Origin: Zanthoxylum bungeanum
Taxonomy: Eukaryota > Streptophyta > Magnoliopsida > Sapindales > Rutaceae
Assembly (NCBI GenBank): GCA_019454045.1
Contig: SKCR01023420.1
Span: forward strand, 186,001-250,000
Length of the DNA stretch: 64,000 nt
Direction of reading: 5' to 3'
The notes beneath the pieces are model-generated. The model made no database searches and was not told where the DNA came from. It saw only the letters and a program-made list of their open reading frames with translations. This document shows positions 13,482 to 23,955 of the stretch, piece after piece. How positions within the stretch are numbered: the stretch's first letter is position 1; each line of letters begins with the position of its first letter. Made by a program: the position numbers and the translations under genes.

Positions 13482-13483
13482 GT

Positions 13484-15509
13484 TGTTGGATTTCTACGGT
13501 CCCGAGGATCGAATAAAGCGATGAAACATACATGCGAATACACGAAGAAGTTGCATAATACTTACATCGATTGGTTGAGGCGATGCGGTGAAGAACAAAA
13601 ACTCTTTATCTCCCTCCAAGGTGGTCAAGGCAGTGGCAGTTTTTGGCTCCTCCATTTTCGGTCCAAGCTCCAAGCTTTTGGGTGGTGATTCCAAGCTCAC
13701 AAGTGGGTTTCCCTATCATATTCGCAAGACTCTAGTGTGTGCTAGCACTTAGGAATTTTTGCCACAAAAATTCCTTAGCTTCTTCTTGGCTCACGGTGAA
13801 ACCAGTGAAGGAAGAAGAAATTCTGCCCTTTGGGCGTGAAGATGGAGAGAAGAAAGAGAGAGGAGAGTTGTGTGTTAAGTGTTGGTGGTTGGCAAAATGT
13901 GTATCTAATACACATATTTGATTTTCAAAAATCAAATAAAGATATATTATTTTTGCTTTTCCAAAAAGTCAAGGCTTTTAAAGCCAACAACCATTACCAA
14001 CAACTTCCATCACTATTCACTCAATCAAGTGACTACACATCACATCACTCAAAGTGACAAGTGATTTGACGCTCGATGTGACTAGCGATTTGACGCTTGA
14101 TGTGACTTGTGGGCAGCACTCGAATTCGAAATGCAAATGCGCCCGTAAACACTCCCAGGCTCGGGTTCACTAATTCCAAATTAAAATTTTCCGTTGCGAC
14201 ATAATTAAATAATTATGCCTAGCAAAATCGCTATTCACGTCGCTAATGAATTAATTCTAAATTAACTCGTTCGCCCGAATTAAAATGTAATTTCAATTCC
14301 GCGTCGAAATCCAATTTCGTATAATATATTGAATATATTATTTTATCGATTAATTCCAAATTAATCGTTCTCTCTCTTTATTAATATTTTATCCCAGATA
14401 AAATATCTCCGTAATTAATCCCAGATTAATTTTATCTCTCATCTAATTAATCACAGATTAATTAAAGTGTGAGTCATACGTCATCGGTGAATCTTTGGGA
14501 AGCGACCCATGAGATCCCCGGATATGTTGGTAGTAAATCCGGTCGTCGGACTATGCGAACACGTAAGTACCTTGTACTACGTTTATATCAATTTACAAGA
14601 CAAGGTTGGCTTCTAGCAAAACGCCATGCCTACCCAATTCTCTAGAAATATCCTTACAGGAATATGTGATCTATATCAGGCGTAGTATACGTAGTATTAC
14701 GCATTTCGATCCAGCATCTGATGTCACGTGCAAGGCCTGGGGCTGGAAATGTGTCTGTCCCATACGAAGCACATATCGGATCTCTGGAAACTAGTCTCTA
14801 TAATCGGATAAACATGACCTAGTCATAATATCCCGATAGCTGCATCATATAAGAGAACAAGTTCCGTATCCTACGTGATCATCATCTCCACTATTACTGG
14901 AGTGATACTTCCATCTCGACATCACACCCAATACACTACGATTCTCAATATACCCAGAAGAGGCATACACAGAACCTGTTAAAGCCCTGGACGACCAAAA
15001 GCAAAGTACATTGATTGTCGCAAGTATTAGCGGTGCAAGTCTCAGGTTAAGACCAAATACACCTACCCTGATTCGGACTTCCATAGACACCTAGTAATAC
15101 TACCAATGGAATTCCGAGGGGTCTATCCAGAGCGAAGCTGTTTTCCGTAACATCGGTAAAACACAACCTCCTACTACACTTGCATGAGTATCCTATACCC
15201 AAATATATGAGAACTATGCCGTTATGCCCTCACAATGCGCACAAGTGTAATACTAGTCTTTTACGCATTATCGATGTCCGATCTCGATAATACTCTGACT
15301 AGGGATATTTAATGATTAAACCATTGTGGATTGATACTGTCTCATATCATCTCAATCTGGAACTAATCATATGGACCTTTCATCATTTATACATCTTGGT
15401 GATCTAATAACAAATGATAAAAAGCAATTTCCTTTGTCCCATAGTTAATTTGTACAACAACACCATGATCTATACAAATAGTGATGCTATGGGTCATAAT
15501 TGTCCAACA
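13484..15509 (-). mobile_element. Element C 5' LTR (Ty1/copia family 1)
   Basis: TGTTGGATTT...TTGTCCAACA, 2026 bp, aligned along its length with 5622-7651. It contains the hairpin series at about 14160-14465. Differences from the 3' LTR are scattered substitutions and short indels, indicating a fairly old insertion. ACTCA follows it. Confidence 0.9.
14160..14465 (-). repeat. Inverted-repeat (hairpin) series in C 5' LTR
   Basis: Same series and order as at 6307-6607, including ATATTTTATC/CCA and CGATTAATT/CCA hairpins. The first hairpin has lost part of its right arm, and one loop near the end has a changed base (CAC for CCA). Confidence 0.75.
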
Positions 15510-15716
15510 ACTCAGCCATATCATCAAATACCCCGGACATCATCATTTAATCTGCTCGGAGGGCCCTCACGCCTCTCATTTTCAGATCCTCCCCGCAGCG
15601 CGGGGCACAACCATATTAGACGCAGCGACAATCAAAGCTTGAAGTTGCTCAGTAACCTTGGGGAGATTGGCTTCAAGCTGATCCTTACGAGACCCCTCGT
15701 TAACTGATTCACACAT
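15510..15716 (-). pseudogene. Element D gag, N-terminal part
   Basis: The minus-strand ATG at 15714-15716 opens a short frame beginning MCESVNEGSRKDQLEANL, with a heptad-like LEANLPKVTEQLQAL helix and then VVPRAAG. A shift leads to a frame with GGSENERREGPPSRLNDDVRG that runs up to the copia insertion point and continues at 5621. The charged helical start followed by a proline/glycine linker fits a Tat-type Gag N-terminus. The start codon is my choice; no upstream in-frame ATG is obvious. Confidence 0.65.
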
Positions 15717-15837
15717 ATTTGCTGACGACCTTTTGATGAGTCTCCCCTCTTCCCTAACCCAACGGGTATCTATGGTGTCTTTTAGGACCGTGTGTTAGCG
15801 TGTATGCGTGCAATGCATGTAATTTATAAGCCCATTG
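15717..15837. other. D leader fragment next to element E
   Basis: Non-coding D sequence between the gag start and the E insertion. CCCAT at 15833-15837 is a possible left target-site duplication of E. Confidence 0.5.
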
Positions 15838-16044
15838 ACTGGCGTAAACACACATGTATAACGCAAGCGCACGTATCGTTCAAGTAGTATAAAAATATCG
15901 ATCCCACGAGGACTTAATTCCTACTGTTGTTATTAATTATTGATACTATTTATTTATATATATCTAATTATAGGGAGAAGGGAATTGATTGCTTTTGGTT
16001 GGTTGATTGTGGATTTGCTAATTAAAATAAAAACAGACTCAAAT
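15838..16044 (-). repeat. E 3' LTR remnant (U5 end only)
   Basis: Matches the first about 200 bp of the 17399 LTR up to AAAACAGACTCAA, then jumps straight into the end of the gag-like frame. The short shared bases TCA at the junction suggest deletion by microhomology. Confidence 0.8.
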
Positions 16045-17277
16045 CAGCGTCGTTTTGGATGTCCGATTAAAGACTATCCCATGAGCGTTGCTTTTGAAAG
16101 GTCTTTTCCAACGGTAAAGTGGCAAAAAGAATTTTGTCTCATTCAATGCTTGTGCCACCTTTTTATTCTTTGTCGTTCCAGTGGTTCCTGAAAAGAAAGA
16201 AATAAAATCAGGAGGTCTCGTATGGTGCTTGACTTGGAATGGAAGTTCCATTCTGTCAAGATTCTGGGTGATGTCTTTGATTTGCACTCCCCAAAACAGT
16301 GATGTTTCGCCTGAATTCACTGGATCTTCAATTTTGTCTGACAATTGCTCCTCCATTTGCTCTGCTTCTTGTTCCACCTTTTCTTCACATATGTATTTTA
16401 GGATTTCCGCATTCAATTCTTCATCTATCATCTGTGAAATGCATGCTTCAAAATTTTCAACCTGAGGATGAAAAGAAATGTCAGATTTTAGGTCTTCATC
16501 CTCTGATCTGGGTGAAATGATTGGCTCAGGTAAATCTTCTTCAAACATTTGTGCAATGGATGCTCCAAGATCTTCATTTTGAGGATACAAAATTCCATCC
16601 TCAAGTGTTGATGCAGTTGGTACAAATAGCTCAGTTTCATCATCGTCAGAGTCAGAATAATAAAAATCAAATCGAGACTTTGCCGGTTCGAGCTCCTGAA
16701 CTGATACCTCTGGTTGTTGATACTGATCAGCCTCCTCCTCTGTTAAGGTGTCATTCTGGATCTCTGAGTACTCGAAGGCTTTGTCAGTGTCATCTGAAAA
16801 TGCTTTTTGAGGTATGAAGTTCTGGTTTTCTGTTAATTCTCTGATCTGATCTGTCATTCTATGTATGGATTCTGTTTGACTCTGAAATTGTGCATCAAAT
16901 TGAGCTTCCTATTCTTTGAACCAATCTTTGAGCATGTGAAGTATCTGATCTTCCTCTGATGGTTCTGGTTCTTGATGAAAATCATATGTGGATGGTGGAT
17001 AAGATGGAAAATGTGATGTCTCTTCGTACCTTGAATGATTCCAATAATTCTGCCACTCTGAAAGGTATATACATTGATCGCTCGGGTGGTTACCATCACA
17101 TATTACACATCTCCCCATTTCATTCTGTTGAGCAAATGTAGAATTGCTTGATTCTGACATCCAGTGATAATTGTTGGGCTGGACAACATGCCTCAGAAAA
17201 CCAGACTGTTGCTCCCAGATTTGGGGTGTATTTTCTAGTAAAGCTCGTGATCTCTCGATCTCCCAATAATGTTCCAT
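16045..17277 (-). pseudogene. Gag-like zinc-knuckle protein of element E, one internal stop
   Basis: One minus-strand frame of about 410 codons runs from ATG at 17277 to the LTR junction, interrupted by a single TAG at 16909-16911. The N-terminal part has a zinc knuckle C-x2-C-x3-H-x4-C (CVICDGNHPSDQC), the spacing used by Athila gag proteins. A predicted helix (SIHRMTDQIRELTENQ) follows. The C-terminal two thirds is very acidic and contains two related blocks (LGASIAQMFEEDL and FEACISQMIDEEL). The capsid-like gag domain is missing: the frame starts about 100 bp from the PBS with MEHYWEIERSR. The same protein is encoded by element A. I infer a gag remnant with a replaced tail; the function is unknown. 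The last codons run into LTR sequence. Confidence 0.7.
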
Positions 17278-17373
17278 TTTTTAATCACCTGAAAACAAAA
17301 GAAATAAATAAAAATTACAAAATAAAATAAAGAAAATTAGATAGCTTCAAAATTAATAACTCAAGAAAAATAA

Positions 17374-17392
17374 GTCCCCGGCAACAGAGCCA
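17374..17392 (-). promoter_or_regulatory. Primer-binding site of element E
   Basis: The minus strand reads TGGCTCTGTTGCCGGGGAC, close to the Athila/Tat primer-binding site TGGCGCCGTTGCCGGGGAC, six bases from the LTR end. Confidence 0.8.
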
Positions 17393-17398
17393 AAAACT

Positions 17399-18118
17399 TG
17401 ACCGGCGTAAACACACACGTAGAACGCAAGCGCACGAATCATTCAAGTAGTATAAAAATATCGATCCCATGAGGACTTAATTCCTACTGTTGTTATTAAT
17501 TTTTTGATACTATTTATTTACAGGTATCTAATTATAGGGAGAATGGAATTGATTGCTTTTGGTTGGTTGATTGTGGATTTGCTAATTAAAATAAAAACAG
17601 ACTCAAAAGAAAATACTAAGGAAAATAAAAGAAAAGACTCAAAGATCTAGGGTCGTGACTCCACACAATATTATTATAAAGATGAATTGATTCTCTTATC
17701 TATGTGTAATAAATCAGTTTGCTAACTGGAACACGAAAATATACAAAAGCCTCTGTCGATGGTCAGACGCAAATACCCAGTATAACCCAATTGAACCATA
17801 TGTCTATGTCAACCAAATTACCTGGATTCATTAAGATTAAGTTCCAATTATGGCTACCCCCGCCCGACAGATATATGTCTATCATGTAAGGAAATCTATT
17901 AAAGGGTTATCTATCCTCAAGGACGATCATGGGCTATTGAATCTAAGGCTGAAGCCTAAAATCCCTATGTCTAGTTCATATTAAGTTTACCACTTCAATC
18001 TTATTGGTGATCAGACAACAAGAAGCATTAAGCTTAAGACTCAATAAACAAACTAAAGAATTACCCATAATAAGAAAATCAATTATTAAGTGTGAATATT
18101 GTGTTTCATCACTTCCCT
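17399..18118 (-). repeat. E 5' LTR fragment (U5 side)
   Basis: Starts TGACCGGCGTAAACACACACG and aligns with the A and G LTRs (ATCGATCCCAC, GTTCCAATTATGGCTA, CTATCCTCAAGGA blocks) until about 18118, where sequence from the opposite orientation takes over. Confidence 0.8.
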
Positions 18119-18831
18119 AGTATTGTATATAAATAAAAATAGAGAAAAATCAAAGAAAAAAATCAGAAAAATCAGAAAAATTATTCCATTGCTATAAAAA
18201 TGTGTGAATTCTGATAAAACTTTAGGACAAAAATATTACTCTCTTATCAACTGCACTTATTACTGTTGTGGACAAAAATGAGTTGTTTAATATTTTGTTG
18301 GCTGTGTATATGAAGAATGGTAAATATAATCGGAGAATTTACTTATTCAGTAATTTAGAAAGAAACAAAACAACTGGTAACTTGGAGTAGAAGTTTCACC
18401 TGATTAGTCACTAACTTCTTTATTCTCTTTTATCTTGTCTTTTTGCTTTTGTGTGCATTAGTTTCACTACCTTTTTACTTTTCTAAAATGTTTGTGGTAT
18501 CATTGCTGTAAACCCTCACGAGACTACAACTCGTCTACTAGGGATACCTAGGGGTTTAAAGGCGTGTTGCATATGCTAAATGCAACCGTGATCCCTACGA
18601 AAGTGGCTTAGTTAATTTTATTTTTGTTATTTTATTTTGTGTTTTGCTCGAGGACTAGCAAAATGTTAGGTATGAGGGTGTGATGAGTGGTAAATCTATC
18701 ACTATTTCCCACTCATTTAACCTAATATTTTGTATAGTTTCTTGAGTTTTGTGAATATTTTGATGTGTTTTGTGTTATTTTGTAGATAAATAAAGTTTCA
18801 GGATATTCTGGAGGTAATTGGAGCAAAAACA
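18119..18831 (+). repeat. Inverted 3' UTR, polypurine tract and LTR start in E
   Basis: This stretch is the reverse complement of element G's 3' UTR (about 42180-42720). It is followed by a purine tract and TGATGAGTGG, the sense start of the G-type LTR, all in plus orientation. It therefore faces the 17399-18118 LTR head to head and cannot come from one simple insertion. Confidence 0.75.
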
Positions 18832-19650
18832 CCCATTAAATTTTTTTATACTAGTTGGACCATTACCATTTTAAAGTATTCAATCATACTATTGCGCGGT
18901 GCAAACTTGTCCCAGTTGAAAAGGCCCAACAAGTTTACACTTTTGCGATAACATGGCTAAACAACTTCAAATGATAAGAGGCCCAAACATAAAATGGCCC
19001 ATCGGTATTTTAGAAGCTTTTGGCCCAATTATCAAAGGACACGAACTCGTCCCAGTTTAAATGGCCCAACAAATTCACATATATTGACAAGAAGTCCAAC
19101 TGGATCCAAATGACGATGGTCCCAAACATAAACATAAGGAAATAATTTCTACTAGTTCTACGACTAAGGTTCACATGTGTGTTTACAAGAGCGCGGACAA
19201 AGGCTCTCGCTGATGAAGGATTTCCCACAACTTGGACTCCCCACTCAAGGGTTCAAGCGACCAAGTGAGCGCATATTTTTTATACCTCAAGGTACGTGCC
19301 AACGAGTTATGGTGTGTGACTAACTGTCAAATGGATTTCCTATTGTCGATTCCCCAGAGGGAGGGAGCGAACTCTCTTAAATACCCAAGCCTCTTAGGCT
19401 CTTATCGCCTTGGTGATAGGAATAAACAACAAGTCCTCCAAATTAGTCCGTCACAACAAGCTACATGTAATGATTGTCTAGGTGCCTTCACAAATTTTCC
19501 TTATAGAAAGGTAGTGAATGAAGGAAGACACCAAACTATCACCTAGCCTTAACAATGCCTTTGATTAAACCCCCTCAACCCACTATAGATGCGATTAACT
19601 AAAGCACAAATCATAATCACTATAAGTTATTATTTCGGGGCCGATTCTTT
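18832..19650 (-). other. D 5' leader, no gene seen
   Basis: Sequence between D's PBS and the E insertion. Short frames on both strands (for example 19010-19228 minus and 19232-19546 plus) lack recognisable domains. Repeated GGCCCA-type blocks near 18920-19080 are the only visible structure. Confidence 0.5.
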
Positions 19651-19670
19651 GTCCCCAGTGGAGTCGCCAG
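19651..19670 (-). promoter_or_regulatory. Primer-binding site of element D
   Basis: The minus strand reads CTGGCGACTCCACTGGGGAC, a tRNA-complementary sequence common in Tat-lineage elements, two bases from the LTR end ...GTCCTACA. It sets the 5' end of D on the right. Confidence 0.88.
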
Positions 19671-19672
19671 AC

Positions 19673-20797
19673 TGTAGGACATAGAACTTGACGACGCTGT
19701 TCTAGGCTCGTGGCCTAGTTGGGAGTACGGAGTAGCCCGTGGGGGACTAAACCGGCGAATAAAGGAGTCGCCACCGGTGTGAATCGGGAAAATGATTTAA
19801 GGCCGCACTCACCCCTCGCAAGGGAAGACCTCAAACCGTTGGGTTCAGAATGGTCCCTTACTTATGCCACTTGTAATGAAATGATTTGTTCAATAACTTA
19901 ACCAAATCTACGCAACATATACATTCAAGAGTAACCTAGATCTAGTTCCCATTCATAAAAATAAATCCTATGTCTAAGTTTGCATGCTTCAAAAGTAAGT
20001 AATCATAACGGCAAACAAACGATATCACACAATAATCTCGTGAACATATTGATTCATCAAACACAAACGAATAAATAACAATCTAAACATAAACGTATAT
20101 TAAACTCCTAATGCGAAAGCAAATAACTAAATCATGCATAAAGAAATAACATAATCATGCTTAAAAATAAATAACATACTAGAATAAATCATGCTCGAAC
20201 ACAAGGTTGGATGAGATGAAATATGTGTGTCTCTCAAGTGGTACGTGGAGTTGTATCCTGAGTGCAGACCGCAATACCGTCCATTCAGATTCGGCTACGA
20301 AATTTACGTCCGGGTTTCCATCCGATATACCACAAGAGAGAACACATATTCCGTGCATCCAAAAATCACATCATGCACCAATCCACCATACTCATGCGAA
20401 ATAAAGTGATAAAATAAATAAAAAATAAAGAATAATAAATAAAAGGGGTGCCCTCAGGTCTAACCTTTTTAGTCGTCTCTCGGAAGTACGTTACACGGCC
20501 GTCGGAAGGGTTGATGCTCCGCAACTCCTCCGGTTCACTGGTTCAACATTTTCCATCGCTGTTTCGCAGTTTGGGCTGCTGATTTTTCTCCGTTTTACGG
20601 TGTTTCTGATCACGGTTTAGGCTTACTGTTTTACGGTAATACATGACTGTTTTGGGGGTGATTTAATGGTGCATTTTCGGGATAATTTTGGTGCAGTTTT
20701 CAGGGGTGATTTGGTGTTGTTTTTGGCGGCAATGGAGGGCTGTGAGAGTCCAGACGTGAAGGGCTATTTGTGCAAGGGTGTGTTGCGTGAGGGCAGG
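19673..20797 (-). mobile_element. Element D 5' LTR, left part
   Basis: Begins TGTAGGACATAG next to the PBS and matches the 3' LTR (1-...) from 20126 on. It stops at GCAGG (20793-20797), where element A is inserted; the LTR continues at 38575. Confidence 0.9.
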
Positions 20798-22904
20798 TGA
20801 CCGGCTTAAACACACACGTATAACATAAGCGCACGTATCGTTCAAGTAGTATAAAAATATCGATCCCACGAGGACTTAATTCCTACTGTGTTATTAATTA
20901 TTGAATCTATTTATTTATAAATATCTAATTGAGGGTGAAGAGAATGATTGCTTGATTGATTTGGTTGATTGTAGTTTTGAAAAATAATAAATAAATAAAA
21001 AGACAAAAGAAAATACTAAGGAAAATAACAAAAGACACAAAGATCTAGGGTTGTGAATCATTCTAATATCTTTTAAAAGATGAAGTGATTATTTTATGTT
21101 TGTGTAATAAATCAGTTTACTAACCTGGAACACGAAATTATGCAAAAGCCTCTGTCGATGGTTAGACGCAAAAACCCAGTTTAACCCAATTGAACCATAT
21201 GTTTATGTCAACCAAATTATCTGGATTCATTAAGTTTAAGTTCCAATTATGGCTATCCCCGCCCGACATGTATATGTCTATCCTGTAAGGAAATCTATTA
21301 AAGGGTTATCTATCCTCATGGAAGATCGTGGGCTATTAAGTCTAAGGCTGATACCTAAAATCCATATGTCTAGTTCATTTTAGATTTACCACATCAATCT
21401 TATTGGTGATCAGACAACAAGAAGCATTAAGCTTAAGACTTAATAAATAAACCTTTAAATTACCCAAACTATAAAATAACCCCTTATAAAACGGTGATAT
21501 TAGAATTCATCACAACCCCAGATAACTAACTTAGTTACGACACATAACTAGGGCTAGTAAAAACATAAATAAAATAAAAGACATAAAGTAAATGCTGAAA
21601 AGTAAATTGTTGAAAAGTAAATGACGAAAAGTAAATGCTGAAATTAAATACTGAAAATTAAATGCTGAAAAGTAAATTGCTGAAAGTAAATTGTTGAAGA
21701 GTAAATGCTGAAAGTAAATTGCTGAAAAGTAAATAAAGTAAAAGTACAATAAAAGAAAATGCTGAGGTAAAAAGATCCACTTTTATTACTTCTATTTTAG
21801 ATATCTCCCTTAATATAATATTTTAACTTTCCATGATAATTATCAACCAGCCATATAGGCGGTATCCAGATTAAGTCAAATTAATAATTAATTACCAACC
21901 GACCAATCAGGCGATATCCAGTTTAGTCAGGTTAAAACCAATTTAAATAATTACCAACCGACCAATATGGCGGTATCCTCGTTAAGTCAGGTTTTAACTA
22001 GTTTATATATATAATTAAGGGAGATTAATCTAAATATTAGTAATAAAAGTTTTACCTTTTACCCCATCAAAGGGGAGTTACCTCCTCATTACTGAAAAGT
22101 AAAGAAAGAAAAGTATTGTACGTAAAAGTAATTACGGAAAGTAAAAACTGAAAAGTAAAGAAAAAAAGTGCGAAAGCGGAAAATAATTACTAAAAGCTAT
22201 AAATAAACAAACAAGATACAATCTTCTTAGTATTCTTAAAGAATTCATTAGAAGAAAGTATCAATTTTACAAATGAAATGGCTTGGTATTTATAGGCAAA
22301 ATTTTGCCTCCATCAAATCATCCACCAAATCAATTATTAATTGCTCCACTAATTGCTCCACCAAATCCATTATTAATTACGTCACTAATCTCTTATCATG
22401 TTTGGTGATGATTTGATAATTTTTATTATTTATTTATTAATTTATTTTTTTGCTTTGAAAATGATTGAAAGTGACTTTAATAATTACACACACACACTTC
22501 TGCATGGTTCATCAATTTCGGGTATGAAATCTTCAGAATTCAAAATTATTTTGTCTTTAAAAGTTATAGCTCTTGATTCTTCTTTAATCTGGAACTTGAA
22601 TCAGCTCAATCCGATATCGGAGTAAAACGTTATGCCCAAAATACGACAGATGCGCAAATCTGGAATTTCCAAAACTGCACTTCGTTAAAACGCCCTTTCA
22701 AGTTTCCAATCTCCAAAATTAATAAGTCAAGTCCAATTTTTGCCCTTATTTGACCCACATTTCGTCGTAAATGATTTCATTGTGTCCCAATATTATTTTA
22801 TCTGCAAAATAAATTAAAACACATCAAAATGTTCATCAAACCCGAGAAACTAAACAAAATATTAAGTAAAAGGGGCGGTAAATATTGATATTTTCCGCTC
22901 ATCA
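20798..22904 (-). repeat. Element A 3' LTR
   Basis: 2107 bp, nearly identical to 36437-38569. The TATA-like TATAAATACC on the minus strand (22285-22294) sits beside the 14-bp palindrome GGCAAAATTTTGCC (22295-22308). It contains a GTAAATGCTGAAAA minisatellite (21585-21770) and diverged repeats centred on GGCGGTATCC (21845-21995). The U5 end carries the ATCGATATTTTTATACTACTTGA block typical of Athila-like LTRs. Confidence 0.9.
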
Positions 22905-23955
22905 CACCCCCATACCTAACATTTTTCTAGTCCTCGAGCAAAACAACAAAATAAAATACAAGAAACAATTAAAATTAAACTAAGCCACTTTCGTAGGGAT
23001 CACGGTTGCATTTAGCATATGCAACAAGCCTTTAAACCCCTAGGTGTCCCTAGTGGAGGAGTTATAGTCTCGTGAAGGCTTACAGCAATGATACCCACAA
23101 ACGTTTTACAAAAGTAAAAAGATAATAAAACTAATGCACACAAAAGCAAAAAGACAAGCGAAAAGAGAATAAAGATGTTAGTGACTAATCAGGTGAAACT
23201 TCTACTCCAAGTTACTAGTTGTTTTCTTTCATTCTAAATTACTAAATAAGTAAATTCTCCGATTTTATTTACCATTCTCCATATACAAGCCAACAAAACA
23301 TTAAACAACTCATTTTGCAGCATCTTTGATCCATGTAGCGAGCTTTGGGCCAGTGACTCCCAAACCAGTTGGTTTTAAGGCACTAGGTGTTAAAATACCT
23401 TGCAGACTTAATAACTCGGATCTCAAATTTTTTTTTACTCCATTGCTTTTTGAGATGCTTCCTCCAATTAAACTAGAGCACTGAATTTTACAAACGTTCA
23501 ATTTTAACTCATGTCCGTATGTTACTATGCATGTTGATATATCTGCTAACTGAGCATATGAAGATCCATTTTAGTCAATTTTATGGAGAATTTACAAATT
23601 AAATAATTCAAAAGGAAATAAATAAAAATTAACTTGTTCCGAAATAGGTTTGAGATACGTCTCAAGAGTGGAAACTCCTTACTCAGCTATCTCTTACCAA
23701 TTTCACATTTTTAGTCAAAATAAAAACGCAAAAACGCAAAATATTTTTGTAATTTTTGAAAATTTTTCAATTCAATTTTGTATTTTTTTTTTCGAAAAAA
23801 TTTAGGACTAAAAATAAAAATAACACAAACTAAAAACAAGAAACTGATCAACTAATTCCCTCCCCAAACCTAAATGAGGCATTGTCCCCAATGTCTTAAA
23901 CAGTAGAAGAAGAGTTTAGAAGATAATACCTGGTTAGCTGAAATTCTACAGGAGA
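22905..23955 (-). other. Element A 3' UTR with polypurine tract
   Basis: The minus strand ends GTTAGGTATGGGGGTG just before the LTR, which is the polypurine tract (22905-22920). Upstream is about 1 kb of non-coding sequence shared with element G. It includes a block at 23640-23700 (ACGTCTCAAGAG...CTCCTTACTCAGC) that repeats part of the frame on the other side of LOG. Confidence 0.7.

Larger units (their letters stand above)
7729..13483 (-). pseudogene. Element C interior: decayed copia gag-pol
   Basis: Heavily mutated Ty1/copia coding region on the minus strand, similar throughout to element B in opposite orientation. Recognisable parts, 3' to 5' in element sense, are: RNase H remnant (7967-8004, AAEAAIEAFWI-like); RT remnant (about 8610-8890, with ARLVAK and VDYEETF); integrase C-terminal region (9290-9625); a gag zinc-knuckle area near 10500-10780; and a long AT-rich leader (about 11100-13470) with no gene seen. 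Every domain has several stops and frameshifts, so nothing here should make protein. Confidence 0.8.
15838..18831 (-). mobile_element. Element E: deleted and rearranged Athila-like element related to A and G
   Basis: The left end TGACTGGCGTAAACACAC is the U5 terminus shared with A and G. Plus-strand order: 206 bp of 3' LTR (15838-16044); the end of a gag-like frame (16045-17277); PBS (17374-17392); 5' LTR start (17399 to about 18118); then an inverted piece holding 3' UTR, polypurine tract and LTR start (about 18119-18831). CCCAT occurs on both sides (15833-15837 and 18832-18836) and may be the target duplication. The LOG cargo present in A and G is absent, removed with most of the 3' LTR. 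Confidence 0.7.

Noticed and set aside
16181..16817. Plus-strand frames of 94-98 codons opposite E's gag-like protein
   Set aside because: Antisense shadows of the acidic coding region on the minus strand.
21531..21749. Minus-strand Phe/Tyr/Ile-rich frame resembling membrane segments (also 37172-37423)
   Set aside because: It is the GTAAATGCTGAAAA minisatellite read in one frame; hydrophobicity is a composition artefact.
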